From NCBI GenBank assembly GCA_018894105.1, contig CM032123.1, positions 5,271,001 through 5,335,000 of the forward strand: a stretch of 64,000 bases of DNA, read 5' to 3'. Position numbers and translations under genes: made by a program. The DNA is from Jacaranda mimosifolia (taxonomy: Eukaryota; Streptophyta; Magnoliopsida; Lamiales; Bignoniaceae). Position 1 is the stretch's first letter. The number at the start of each line of letters is the position of its first letter. The notes under the pieces were generated by a model. It did no database searches and was not told where the DNA came from. It saw nothing but the letters and a program-made list of their open reading frames with translations. Positions 1-13,470 of this stretch are shown piece by piece.

Positions 1-653
1 GAAGCTTGGGTTGCTTTCAAGCAACTGGACTTATTTGGAACTATATTGCTTATACTAGGCTATGGATGTTGGATGCAGTGTAGATCTTAGTGCTTGATGC
101 ATGAATAGTCCTACTTTAGGACTTCTGGATATGATCAAAAAGTTTCTTGTTCATTCTGAAACTGCAAAGCAAATATGAGGGCACTGCAAAGATGCTAAGC
201 GTATCATGCTATAAATATGGTTATCAAGAGATTTGCTATTCCCAAAATTGATAAACTAATATGAGCATGCTCTAAAGATCCCACACACAGACAACAGGAA
301 GAAAATTAGAGTAATGCATTTTCAAGAAAGAAATGAACAAACAAGAACTGTAAGCAAGAGGGCTTAATTTGTTATACTGTTTGTATATCCTAGTTGGAGC
401 TTAAGGTTTGAGAAATGTTGGAAAACTAGCCAATGTTGCGGAGTTGGACACATTAAAGTGTCTCTAGATCAAGATTGTAGGGTGCCGTTGCAGTATTTCC
501 TTAACTGTTTAACTGATCCACTGCTATACACCCCGTTTGATATTTTCCTTTCCATTTTAATAGGAATTTGCAGCCTCTATGTGTTAGTTTTCTCATGTTA
601 TTACTTTCTTCAATTGATTATTCAAAAACAAAACTTAGGTACTGCTAAATAAG

Positions 654-983
654 CAGGTGGACTATGTTCAACACCATGTACAACATCAAATATAGGGAAT
701 ATTCAGAAGATGCAAAGATGATGAATGCGGATTCTGAATGCTATAATGCCTCGCTCTTTTGCCTTTTGAAAGTAGCAGAATACTAGTTATACTAGTTTAA
801 AGAAGCATCCTGTGTTATCAGGTGGACTATGTTCAACACCATGTACAACATCAAATATAGGGAATATTTAGAAGATGCAAAGATGATGAATGCAGATTCT
901 GAATGCTATAATGCCTCGCTCTTTTGCCTTTTGAAAGTAGCAGAATACTAGTTATACTAGTTTAAAGAAACATCCTGTGTAGA
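654..983 (+). repeat. 165-bp tandem duplication in MRG 5' intron
   Basis: Copies at about 654-818 and 819-983 are nearly identical; visible differences are single bases such as attcag/atttag and gcgg/gcag. Both contain GGTGGACTATGTTCAACACC and end near CATCCTGTGT. The block lies inside the intron before the first visible MRG exon and has no coding signal. The high identity implies a recent duplication. Confidence 0.9.
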
Positions 984-1235
984 CATGGCCAAAATGAACA
1001 AAAGCAGCAAGGACAAGATCTACTGTTCAAGGACTGCATAGCCATACTCTTTGCGTGAAGTGAAGGCAATGTTTGCTTGCTCCAAAAAATCCATGAATTG
1101 ATGTGGGAAATTTCTTATGACTTTTCCTAGGTGTTTGAATTATTCTTTGAAATAGTTGGTGCATTCATTCCTTAAGTTTAGCCTATTGGTTTCATAATTC
1201 CTTTTCTTTCTGGTGCTTCTTTTTTTGGTGACAAG

Positions 1236-4200
1236 GTACAAAAGGTTGAATTTCACATGGATGGATGGAGGTATTTTGTTCATTATCCTGTAAGTACAGT
1301 CTCCTAGATCTCAACTGCTAGCAGGCTTTGCTATTCCTTTTGCACTCTGGCTTCAAGCAATCTTTACTGATCCTGTTGCATGAGTAAATCTTGCAGATAC
1401 TTAACATGTTCAGGATGATTTGTTAACTAAAAAGTGATAGACTTGATTGAAATTTTAATTGAATGTTTCTTTTCTTTTCTTTTTTTTCAGGGGTGGAATA
1501 AACAGTGAGTCAACATCATCTGCTCTGAACATTTTGATAACACGATTTTCTGAATTCTGGCTTATTCATCCAGTGAAGGCCAGTCAATTTATTTCTTGAC
1601 GTTAGCCATTTTATATATTGAGTTTATAGTGAGCAATCCTTTTGTGCATTGTTCTTGCAACTTTCAATTCTTACAGGCTCTGCATAGGATTTATTTATTG
1701 GGCAAAAATAAGTAGTTTCTCTCACGTACTTCAAGTTATGATATACGGGCTTCTCATTCATCTTCTGTGCTAGTAATTTCTGATAGTCTGCTTTCCTGGA
1801 AGCTTGATGTAAGCTTGACATTTTTGGAGCAAATCTTTTAAACAGACTGGTGCTTCTAAGCATTCGTTACTCTGTTTCCTAATACATTGAGAAGAATTTC
1901 TGCGAAGGATAAAACTTCTTATTTTGGCTCTCAACAGTTGGGATGAATGGTTGGGTGTTGATTGCCTGTTGAAACGTACTGAGGAGAATGTTCGAAAGCA
2001 AAAGGAGCTTAAGGAGAAGCATGCCGTAGAGAAGAATGCGAAACCTGGACGTCTATCACAGGATAAAACTAAAAGTTCTATTGGTTAGACTCAATGTCTC
2101 TATTTAATGGTTAACAATTTCTTCGTTATGTGTGTGTTTTGTTTAACGAAAAGTAATCTCTTTGAAGATGAAAATCTGGCTTCAGGTGATATTCTAATCT
2201 CATCTTTCACTAACAGAAATATTTTTTTCTCCAAGTAAAATTTAGCATTAGATGTGATTTAGGATCTTTAAATACTGAATATATCTAACAAGTTAAGCTT
2301 TTAGATAAGGTGGCTATTTATTATGGTTTGAGTCAGGAAAAATAGGTCCTCCCTGTATTGAAGTCTCATTATTACTCAATTATGACAAGGGAAAAAAGAA
2401 AAAAGAAAAGAAAAAAAAGGCATTCGGTGTGCTTGGCCTGGTAAAACAGAACTCAGCCTGCATGTTAGGGGTTATATATTTCTCATTTTCGTTATTTTGA
2501 TCTATCATTCCATGACACACATATGCACACAAAGACAGCACACATTTGCCAAGACATACATAAGTTCTGGTTATAAGTAGAAAATATAATCTATGCTCTC
2601 CCTGTCTCAAATTTACCACTCCCGTTTCCTTTATTAGATATCCCCAAATAAGACCACTTCCTAAAATAGAAGTTTTTTCCCAAAACCACTTCTCTCAATT
2701 GAAGTAATGGTTAACAACACCAACTCTCAACTACTACTTTACAGGTAATAGTGTAAAAGTACACAAAACTCTTACTCTTTGTACTCTTATAAACTTTTTT
2801 ATCTCGGGGCAAATTAGACCCAAAATTTTGGGACATTGTGAATAATTTAAGTTCCATATTACTGTTGATGGATATGTTGGATTTTATGGAGTGAATGGGT
2901 ATCAAACTAGAAGAGAATATGGCATTGTTGGGTGGACTTGAATTTGTCTTTTTGTCTTCTAGTTTTTATTCTGTGTTAAAGTTATGAGTTGAATAACTGT
3001 ACTGTCTCATTTCAATATGTTACTGATCCCTTTGGTCTGTCCTTTGTTTCATTGGCAAATATATTTGTTTAAGTTGATGTTTATCTTCATCTGCACATTG
3101 AATTTCATAATCAAATTGGAATTTTTTACTCACTGCTATTGCTTAAGAGATCTTTCTGGGCTGAAATCTGGATTACAATGCTATTCCAGGCGTGAGAGGC
3201 AAGAAGCGGAAACATGAAATCATTCAAAAGGTACAATGTTGTAGTCATTCTTTAACATGTCAGTGCCAACTTCTCTGGGTTTCAACTTTGTCTTTCTGCA
3301 GTCACACCGTTATTTTAAGTCATTCAAATAATTTTGGACAGAAATATAGTAACCTAAATATTTGAAAAATATTTTTTAATGGCAATTTCTGTCAGCTTTT
3401 TAAGTAAAAAAGTCTACCTGTCTGTTTCTTTTTCGGTATATCTATGTTACATAAAACAACCACTTTAGGGTCTTGCCGCGTTCATATGGTCTGGCAAACT
3501 GATGAATTGGCCAGTAAATATCATGAATCATGACTCAACCGTTGGTTTTAACTTTATTATTATGGATTCATAAGATTATTTCCTTCAATCATTGTCATTT
3601 ATTGTTAAATCTCCAGCTGACAGAAGACAAAGGATGCATGCTACTTGCCTATTCATGCATTCATCAATCACTAAGCGGGAATATCTGAGTTGCAGAAGAT
3701 AGCTCAAAAATAGAGAATGAGCAACCATTCTCAAGCTGCTTTAAGCTGAAACTAGCATGCTGAATTGAGCATAGATGTAGCCATACTTCCAAAATAAGTT
3801 CTTGCAATCGAGATAAGATCACAATTATTTAATCTTTCTGTTAAGCCTGAGCCTCAATAGCTTGCATAAGAATTATGGAACCAGGAAAAAAGTGAACAAA
3901 AGGAGAACAAGTTCTTGGATTTTTATCTTAACTTTGGCTTCCAAGTGCGGCAAACACTACTATAGTGTGTTTTATATGTACCTTTACATAGAAGTGGTTT
4001 TCTTGGTCATGTTTGCCCCAAAGCTTAAGTTATAACTGCTTAACATTACAGGCACAACCTTGTCGTGGTATGTGTATCACTGCTTAAGCTAGTTCTGCAA
4101 CATTAGAATCAAAGTAGTTGCTTGTTTTCTAAAACCTGGAAGCAGACATGCTGTAGATGCTTCATTAAATTGCTTCAGAGCTGTTTATTTTTTGGTTTTC

Positions 4201-7200
4201 TAATGCAACTTGGTAATGTGATTTGGAATTGATTTCTTTCAGATTGAGTACTCTTTTAGTTTTACTTGGTTGGAGACCTCAGTGACGCTTATATCCTTTT
4301 GGTTTGCTAGGAGGAGTGCATAGTTCCCTGGGAAAAGCATGTAAACATCCAAATTCCATCTACCTTGAAGAAACAACTGGCTGATGACCATGAATGTATA
4401 ACTCAACTGGGCCAGGTAAACCATGCTGCAAGCAAATCCGCTTCCTGATCCGTGGGAACTTTTATTTCTAATATTGATTTCTTCTGTTTTCTTTCTTTGC
4501 TATATGATCAGGGAGAGCGTATACTTTTTGCGCTCTTTTTTTTTTTTTTTTTGAAATAGTTTATTTTGGTCAAGTTCATAATATGTTCTTCAAGGCAGGC
4601 AACTACTATGTTGAGTTTCATTATCACGCTTGAGAATTGATTTTTCTAAAATTTTTACTTTTCCATCATTACTATTTTGAAAGACAAATTTCTTATGAGA
4701 CATTCCTTTTCCCTGTTGCTCCTTTTGACTAAGCTACAGTCTTGAGCAGAAGAGAGTAGCTAACAAAAAACTAAAGAGGGGGAAGAAAGAAAAAGCTCAA
4801 AACCTGGTAGTTGAAACTGGACCTGATCTAGTTGTGTTTTGGTTTCTATTTAACACAATTAAGCTATGTTTCAGACTATTTATACCTGTCGAGGTAAAAC
4901 TTATTGGAGCTTTTAAGCAAAGCCTCAATCTAACCCGATCTGTGTATTTTGCATTACCTGATTTTGGCGAAAGGGCATGCACTCTATTGGGAGAAAATGT
5001 GGTTTTACTACATCCTTAATTCATACATAAAATTGCATGCAGAAGTCGATAAGCTGTGTCTTATACATTTTTGTCATCTATTTCAAATCCAACGATTATG
5101 AGATGGTGTAGGAATTTGATTACTTTGTTCTGTTTTGTCGGTTAAGGCTATGTCTGTCACGAATGTACCTTTCCTGGAGTTGCATATTTTGATAATAAAG
5201 CACCTAACCTAATCTTTTGGTAATAATTTCTTTTACACTTTCCAGTACACTATTAAGTGACTCACGTGTTAAATGGATGAGCTCATACTTTTTTTAAGTT
5301 GGAGGCAGATGATAGAAGAGGAAGATAGTTTTTTGCTTAAATGTTCCCACTATCTTAATTTTTAGTGTTATGCCTGCTTAGAGGCTTGTAAAAGTTTCTT
5401 TGCATCCTTGAATAGGAGATGACTGGTAGTGAATTTTCTCCCTTCAATATTAACAGAAGGGAGGATTGAAGGATGGTGGATAAAAATTCTTGGGGTTTAG
5501 TTGAATCAGCCGAGAAACTTTGGTGTGAAAATTTGGTGAGCTTTACACTTTAGCCTTCTGTGCCTTAGTTGCTGTGAGAAGGTCCATGTAGCCTTTTGTG
5601 TTTTCTAAACTACAGTAAATGATCTTCCTTTAATATGTGAAACCTCCATTATAGTGTAAGATATCTTGTTTACTGACCTCTATTTTATATATGATTTCAT
5701 CTGTTTGCCATCTTTTCTCCATTCAGAAACTTCTAGCCACACCCATTTTTAACATATGTGGGCAGGCAAAATCGTCTATGGCTAACGGGAAATACTCTTT
5801 CCTGTATTCTTGCAGCTAGTCAAACTTCCGCGTTCTCCTAGTGTTTATGAGATATTAAACAAGTATTTTGATTACCGGTCGAAGAAAGATGGCATGTAAG
5901 CTCCATATTCTCTATTAGTTATCCTTCATGTCATGTCCATTGGTATTTTGGCTGCTTTAAGTTTTAGATGCTGAGATTTAATTATAAGAGGAGAGAGAGC
6001 GAAGCAAGAAAAAGGTATAGACGGCAGTAAAAAGTTAGACAAAAATATTTCTTATATTTTCTTTCCATAATCAAACATAATATATAAGACGGAAAGTCCA
6101 CAAAGATTAAAGAAAAAAGAAAGAAAGACCAAAAAAATTTGTTGCAGAAAAACATCACTTTTGGACTTCGGCAAAGAATTTCATATAACTTATACAAATC
6201 AAATCTTAAATCATCACATCAAATGTTTTAGTTTCAACATTATTACTCGCTCAATGTATAATATGATCTTAATACCTCGTATTTGTCACCTCAAATGTTA
6301 AAATTTCAAAATTATCACTCTCTCTCAATGTGTAATATGATCTTAATATCTTGTATTCATCAGTCTTTATTTCTTACTTATCCGGAGGTATAATATTAGA
6401 ATTTCAGATCTGTTATCCATACATTGAATTCGATTAACCAAATGAAACATATTATGAAAAATTGAAAGGAGGAATAAAAGAATATAGTTTAATGGGTATA
6501 TGTGTCACTCTAATAAATTTAGAAGAAAAACTAAAAGGGTTTCATTCAATATGTATCAAATTGATGTTTATGGCGAAAGTCAGGAGTTACTTAGAAAATG
6601 TAAAAATTTAGATACTCATATGATATTCATGAAAAAATTCAAGAACCAAGATATTTTACTCTTAGAAGTTACTATGTCTATAATGCATTATAAGAGTAAT
6701 TATTATGATAAAAATATTTGTTCATGAAAAAAATGAATATTCTTGTTAAACTCTTTACATTGCATTCTTTCTTTCTTTTTTTTTTATGTTTATGATTTTT
6801 TTAAGTTTAATTGTTGGAATGAGTGAAAAAAAGCAGCAGAGAAGATTAGATAGTTTACAGATTAAGTTTTAAATCACATATTATAAATTACGAAAAATCG
6901 AAACAAGAATTAAAATTTGGTAGAATTTGAAGGGTATATATGCTACTGTGAGGAGAGAAGTTAAAAGAACTTCATTTAATATGTATCAAATTGACTTTAA
7001 TTACAACAATACTCAAGTATTACTTTGAACCATTTGTTAATTAGGTGCTAATATAGCAGTCAAACCACGTGTACTGAATGTACTCTTTCTAAGTTGAAAT
7101 ATTATTATATAATATTCATGTGGTTGTTAATGAAATGAAAAAATATGAACAAGTGATTTTTTTTTTTTTTTTTAATATTCTCTATATTGCCTTTTTTTTT

Positions 7201-10200
7201 TCCCATTATATTCTTTTGTTAGGAGAGAGGGAGAGAAAGAAGTGTGCAAGAGGGATAACTATGGATAAAATTAGTTTTTGTATATAATATATATATATAT
7301 ATTTTTTTGAATTAATAAATATTATTATGAATAATATCTTGATGTTGTGCTTGGTTTTGGTGAAGAAAAATTTAGGTTACCTGAAGGTTTTTTTTTCCAT
7401 TAAATGTCATATTTTATGGTTTTTAATTTTCATTTTTTTCTCTTGATTAACTACAAATACTGCATTAATTGAGAAAAATAAGTATTATTACAATTAGCTC
7501 AAAATTCAAGAAGTAAAAACGCAAAATATTATATGAAACCAAACAAAAAAAAGAACATATCAGGTTATTATGGTCAAACAGAAAAAGACCAATCCATCCA
7601 GGACTTTTAATAAATATAATCTATAGCTTCAACATTTATTAAGTTGTCATATATGTTTTAAATGTTCAATAAAATTCATTTGTTTACATATTTTTTTCAA
7701 TCATTTATGAAGATTTATTTGTTCTTTCATTCGTTGCATTGGAATACTTTTAAAGTTTATTAAATCAAACTTATAAGTTCTGAATAACTTTAGTGAGGTC
7801 GTATATTATATTAGTCATATTGCAAATAAATGATCAATGTTAGGAGGCATTTATTTGGAATACGAGGACTTTATTAAAGAAGATGCTTGAAACTAAAAAC
7901 CAGTATAATAGTAACAAGCATCAAGTTGAAAAGTAAGTAATATCTTTCATTCGACATATGTTATTAAATTTCTCTATTGTAGAACATATTCTTTTTTGTG
8001 CAACACATTTTTTACTAGTTTAAATAAAATGGGGAATCTTCCTCGTAAGGAAAATGGAAGTCGTCAACTGTAGAACTCTTTGAAGTTGTAAACCACAGAC
8101 ACTTTCAACTGTGTATTGTCATTGATGTGAGTCTGAATGAGGTGTTTTCTAAGTTTGATAATCCCGGTTGTTTGGTCATCCAACTCGGTACATGCTCATA
8201 ATTATTATTTTTATGATTTTTGGTGGGTGAAGGATAGTTGACACAGTTGCAGAGATCGTCAGTGGTTTACGGTGCTACTTTGACAAAGCGTTACCTGCAG
8301 TGCTCCTCTACAAACATGAACGTCAACAGTACAAAGAAGTGATTACAGATAATGTGTCTCCTTCTGGTGTATATGGAGCTGAACATTTATTAAGACTCTT
8401 CGGTATGCTGAAATCCATATCTAGACAATATTATTATAGTTCTTGCTGCCATACTAATTTGTAAATAGTTTTTTGGTTAAAATATTTGGTCAATTAAACT
8501 CTTGTTGATTGTAGCTTATCTGCATAAGCACGCATTGAATTTATATGACGACCAAGGTTGTGGAAGGCAATAGCAAGAGCCAAGGGCTGGCCTCCTGGCA
8601 AAACTTCCTCAATAGACCTCAACACAATAAGTAAAAGCAATTGTTCCCTGAGGCATATGCATAAACTTTTGGTGCTTTGGCACAAAATTTTCCTATAGTC
8701 CTTTCATTAGGCTTACACCTGAAGAGAAATTGATGAATGTTCATCATCCTTTTCAAGCTATAATATTTGACATTCATTCAATTATACCGCCAACTGAAAT
8801 GCCATCAGTAGGTTCACTATGATATTTGATGCGTGGAACTCTTGTTTGTGCTTCTTGCTCATCAATTTTTCCTATTTTGGAAAGCAGTGTTATTCCATAA
8901 AGCTGGCTCTAAATTTTCATGCAAACATGAACATGTTTAGATTTTGCAGTTTCATATGGCATTTTAGTTGAAAATTCTTTTATTTTTTCATTCTACCCTA
9001 ATGTGATATGCTTATGCCATTTGAAAGTTTCGGTAAGTGAATAATCTAATTTAAGCTCATCAGCGCAAAACTTGGGATCTTCTTTGGTTCCAGTAACTGA
9101 GGTAGTTTACCTACAGAAGTCAGTGATTTATAATTTGCTTTGCTGCAATGCATTTCTATAATTGGTTTTTTAGAGGCGGTTATCGTGGAACCATTTAAGC
9201 AAACCACTCTAAATAAGATCTGATTATTGAAAAACATTGTGCATATCAAAAATGGTTGTAATGTGCTATAGTTGATTATGCTAAAGAATTCTGATTTCAA
9301 GAAATATTAACCATTTTATTCAATTATTAAAGGGTAATGTTTGCTATGATTATGTGTTCCTTTTATGCATATTCTGTTTACCATTTGAAAATTGTAGAGG
9401 GCTTGTTAGCCACTGAAATTTGCGGAGGGGTTTTTATGTTTGAATGCTTGCATTCTGGGGGAGTATGGAAATTAATAATTCATGCAATGCACCCAACATT
9501 ACTGGTTGCAGTCAATCACAGTTACTTTTATGTCAAATTATGAGATCAAAGAAGCCTTCTTTGAGTTTTATATTTGTTTTTTGAAGTGGTATTCCATCTT
9601 CAATTGCACTTAAGAGCACAAATGAGATGTCTCTCAATGCGTACTTCATCTTTCAAGGTGAAATTAGCTCAAAATACATATTTTTCACCTATGACTTCAT
9701 AAAATGAAAAAACTTTGAAAATCTGCTCTTAAATGTTTTGTCTTCAAATTCTGTAAAATCAGTATATAATATCTCAAATTTAAAACTTTCTTTCTCCTAT
9801 GGCACTTGCACTGAATCAACCTATAAATTGTACCATGTAAACTCAGAGAATTTGAAGAAATTCTGAACATCTATCCGGTTTCCTTAGTAATAAACAACTA
9901 CTTCAATAGCTTACTTTTTCAAGCATAAAATATGCTTGTTCATCTATGGGAGCTTAATGCCCTAAACTCATTGTCTTGCTTCGACTTTCCAAAAGTAAGC
10001 CTCAACCGGAAGTATTTAACAGCTTCTATCTACATCTTTGAAAGTAAATGAAGAAAGACCTGCTCTTAACTTAAACAGGCTTCCCTATCCCTTCTGGTTT
10101 GGCTATTGAATCTGACCCGATCCACTTCTTTTCACTGGGAACTGAAAATGTAGTGTGGAGCAAGTTATTAATTCCATAACAGACCTTGGTCTTTGTCACT

Positions 10201-13200
10201 CTCCCTTTTTTTGAAAAGTCAGCTCATTCGCCTACTTACCTACATTCACAATCACAAGCCTGGACTCCAACCCCTCGCTTTACTCACTCTCTCTTCTATT
10301 CAAACTAACCTTCCAAAAATGTTGTAGAAAATGATTTAGTTAGTTTGCTTTCACATGTAAGGATTGTGCCCAAGCAGTTGGTGAGTATTACTTGGTTAAT
10401 TATCCTTCTTTTAAAAGATTTTACACCCCATTTACTTGCTTATTCTTCTTATTGATTCAGTCCACTTACTTTGTATGATCTGCCAGGACATACTTCACAT
10501 GGAAAATTTCTTCTCCTTTTTTTATTAAATGTCATCATTTTTTCCTGTGAATGGCAAAGATTGAATTTTGCCAAAGTTTTTCATTCTGATGAAAGTGAGT
10601 TTGGTTCCTTGGTTGTATAGCTGGATGATCTGTGTGAAAATCCATTTCATGATGAATTATTTTTCCATGATATGGTAGAGCACCTACTATGGAAAAAATG
10701 ATGTCTCACTTTCACATGCAGGACAGGCAAAAAATGGTGGCTGGGGTTTGGTGTTTTAAATGAGAAAAACAAGTCTGAATGTGGCAGTTTTGGGTTTGTT
10801 ATGTTTCAATGGACCTATAATCTCCGATAACTTATGAAATATGGAACCGTCTTTATGGTCTACCAAATGACATGACAAAGCTAACCTCTCCTCCTTCACG
10901 GGAAGGCAAATATTAGATTTTGGTAAAGTGTGTTCATAAATAATATCATTATCTTAGTCTCTAAGTTAGGTCAAAGTGGGTAAGGGCAGCTGATCCTGGT
11001 TTTCTGTCAGGAAAAAGGATCATCTTCATCATTTCTGTTGGTTGCTATCCCCTCCCGAGACCTGCAGATTGGCGAGATTTATTTCCGCAGCCTCGTGCAA
11101 TATTTCTCCAAATTAATACATTAGAATATCTGACATGCGATCATCAAAATACCACCATTTAAGCTGCAAATTTTCTTTAGCTACATGCATTTGTGGCTTC
11201 TCATATTTGTTTTCTGCAAAGTAGGTTGGTTACCATTTATCTTTTCTCAGCAAGACAGCAACGTTTGTGAAACATATGTTTTTTAAGTCATTTATAAAGA
11301 TGCAAACATGCTAGTTAAATCTTGCAATGAGGGCTGCTTAGATTAGCTTCCTTGCTTAACAACCAATGTCAGGGCTTTGAAAACAAATACTGGTTAAGTA
11401 TACATTTTTGATTAGTTGCAGAAACTGGTAACAAATCATGCCGCCTCAGGTACCTGAAAGGGGAAGTTACATTCTCTAACATATCTTGAAAAATATGACT
11501 GTGCTTGTCATTCTTGTCCGATTGATCAAACATTGATGACTTGATAATGAAGCTTATCAATTCTGTGTATCCAAACTCTTTCAGTTCAGTTCAGTTGCCA
11601 GCATTACCTTATTTTCATCGTGAACGATATATCAATTGCATATGCTACTTATTGTTTACTATTTTGACTTAAATATAAACTCGCTGCTTCCTACATTGTT
11701 AGTACGTAACCAGTGGTTTTCATATGTCAGTCAAATTGCCCGAGATGCTCTCCTGTCTGCATATTGAAACAGAGACATTAACAGAGCTGCAACATAGATT
11801 GCTGGACTTCCTCAGGTGTAGATCTCATTCTTTTACACTCTGCATGGTATAAGAATTTTGGAGAGAAAGTAAAGAAAATGCTTGGAAAAAACAATTTGGT
11901 TGTTTGGTTTGTAAGCGAAATACTAACGAAAGAAAATTTGAACAAAATATAATGTAATTGGGTGGGACTCATTTTTGAAAATGAGAGAAAAGCCTATTTA
12001 GTCCTTTCTCCTGCAGTACATTTATCACTTCCCTTCTCCCCATTCCTTTGATTATTGTTTTCCTTAAATAAACAAACGAACTTAAGATTTTGTGTTTTCT
12101 TAAATTTATTTTCCTTTTCCCTAGCGTTTTCATTTCCTCGTCAAAATTCCTGAACCAAACAAAATGTTAATATATTTTATCCATGGAACGAATTCTTTTT
12201 CCTCTCTATAAAACCTGCAAGGAGAATTAATTGTCTTTTTCATAGTCTATCTCCTCCATCTATTTTTGTTTCTGTAATTGTTTTTTTCTAATAAATAGTA
12301 TATTTTATAAGGTCTTTATTAACCACTACAGTCACGTCCTAAGAGATTCACTGAAAGACCGAACCCTCCTAAAGCAGGTGGAAAATTTAACTTTTTCTCT
12401 TTGTCGAGGCTCAAGAAGCAAAAAGGGCCAGTTAATTTTGGTTAAATGGCTGAGCTCGTTTAAGAGATAACAGTGTTCAAACTGTAGAACTTCAATGCAC
12501 TACCATCTTGGTGATGCCTTAATTAGGGTTGTAACTGAATGGACTAGAGGCAGAAAGAGGAATTGCTAAAGTTTGATGCGACTTTTGTCAAACTTGGAAT
12601 TGTCTTAAGTTAGGTTTGATTGTCACAAATTAGTCGAGCTTTAATTGAGTTGTCCTTGATTTAGCTCGTTTAAGAGATAACAGTGTTCAAACTGTAGAAC
12701 TTCAATGCACTACCATCTTGGTGATGCCTTAATTAGGTTTGTAACTGAATGGAGTTGAGGCAGAAAGAGGAATTGCTAAAGTTCGATGTGATTTTTGTCA
12801 AACTTGGAATTGTCTTAAGTTAGGTTTGATTGTCACAAATTAGTCGAGCTTTAATTGAGTTGTCCTTGATATTTCTACACACTATTTTTTTTTCTTCTTT
12901 CTTTTCTTTTTTTTTTTTTTTTTTAAAAAAAAACTAACCAAGTTGAGCTTGATCCTAGGTTCAAATATATTGCACTGAAAAAAGTGGTATAAGTTAGTTT
13001 GTTATGCCAAATGAATAGATCTCTAATGTTTTTAACGGTCAAGTCTCACATAGCTTCTTTGTTTTTAATCCTTAGCTTGGTAGATTTGCCAACTCTTTTA
13101 CAACTACAAACTGATGTTATCAGTTATCTAGCCCAGTGTAATGATGTTCCTGCATTTCTACGCTTCAGGATTAGTTGTATGGTTGTCAGGGTTAGTTATA

Positions 13201-13470
13201 TTCCTGGATGTTTATTGTTGCCCCTCAGACGATCGTTGTTGTCTCGTTATTTCTCAGAATAGTTGGGCATCATCAACATCTTGCCTTGTTGGTTTCGATA
13301 ATACTATACTTTCTCCTTAGCATTTTTGTACTTTGGTTATACCTTAACATAAATTGGACTTCCCTATCTTACAATACAGGTTCCTCCAGAGCAACCAAAG
13401 TGCATTTTTCCAATCGAATTACCAGAAGTTGGAGGGATTTGCTGCTGCTGTTAAGACAGAAGACAACTAG
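1236..13470 (+). CDS. MRG: MRG1/MRG2-type chromatin reader (chromo barrel + MRG domain), 5' partial
   Basis: Seen: nine exons joined by GT..AG introns give one frame of 261 residues and a stop: 1236-1289, 1491-1504, 1938-2083, 3190-3230, 4311-4415, 5816-5895, 8233-8402, 11731-11815, 13380-13470. The first three encode a chromo-barrel half (motifs VQKVEF, YFVHY, GWNKHWDEW); its Tyr and two Trp match aromatic-cage positions known in MRG15-type readers. A basic linker (GKKRKHE) follows, then an MRG domain (VKLPRSPSVYEIL, YFDKALPAVLLYKHER, SPSGVYGAEHLLRLF) and the C-terminus FAAAVKTEDN. Family knowledge: plant MRG1/MRG2 bind H3K4me3/H3K36me3, act with histone acetyltransferase complexes in the nucleus and promote flowering gene expression. 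The exon with the start Met and the first chromo strand is absent, so it lies left of base 1. Oddities: a 14-nt microexon, Pro where homologues usually have Leu (HYPGW), and introns up to 3.3 kb. I cannot tell MRG1 from MRG2. Confidence 0.93.
6219..6990. repeat. Diverged short duplications in MRG intron 6
   Basis: Two blocks of about 75 bp (near 6219-6293 and 6294-6368) share tcaaatgtt, atcactc and caatgt.taatatgatcttaata. A second pair about 430 bp apart (near 6460-6580 and 6890-7010) shares ttcattcaatatgtatcaaattga-like text. No terminal inverted repeats were recognised, so the source is unknown. The open stretch at 6500-6727 inside this region does not look coding. Confidence 0.5.
12453..12871 (+). 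repeat. 210-bp tandem duplication in MRG last intron
   Basis: Copies at about 12453-12662 and 12663-12871 both begin AGCTCGTTTAAGAGATAACA and end TTGAGTTGTCCTTGAT, with only a few mismatches. A pyrimidine-rich tract followed by a T-run (12888-12923) comes directly after. It is the second recent tandem duplication within the introns of this gene. Confidence 0.9.

Noticed and set aside
458..652. 64-codon open frame with hydrophobic stretch before the first visible MRG exon
   Set aside because: It starts from GTG, lies within an intron, has no homology I recognise and does not splice into the MRG frame.
6500..6727. 75-codon open frame in MRG intron
   Set aside because: AT-driven composition inside duplicated intronic text; no domain.
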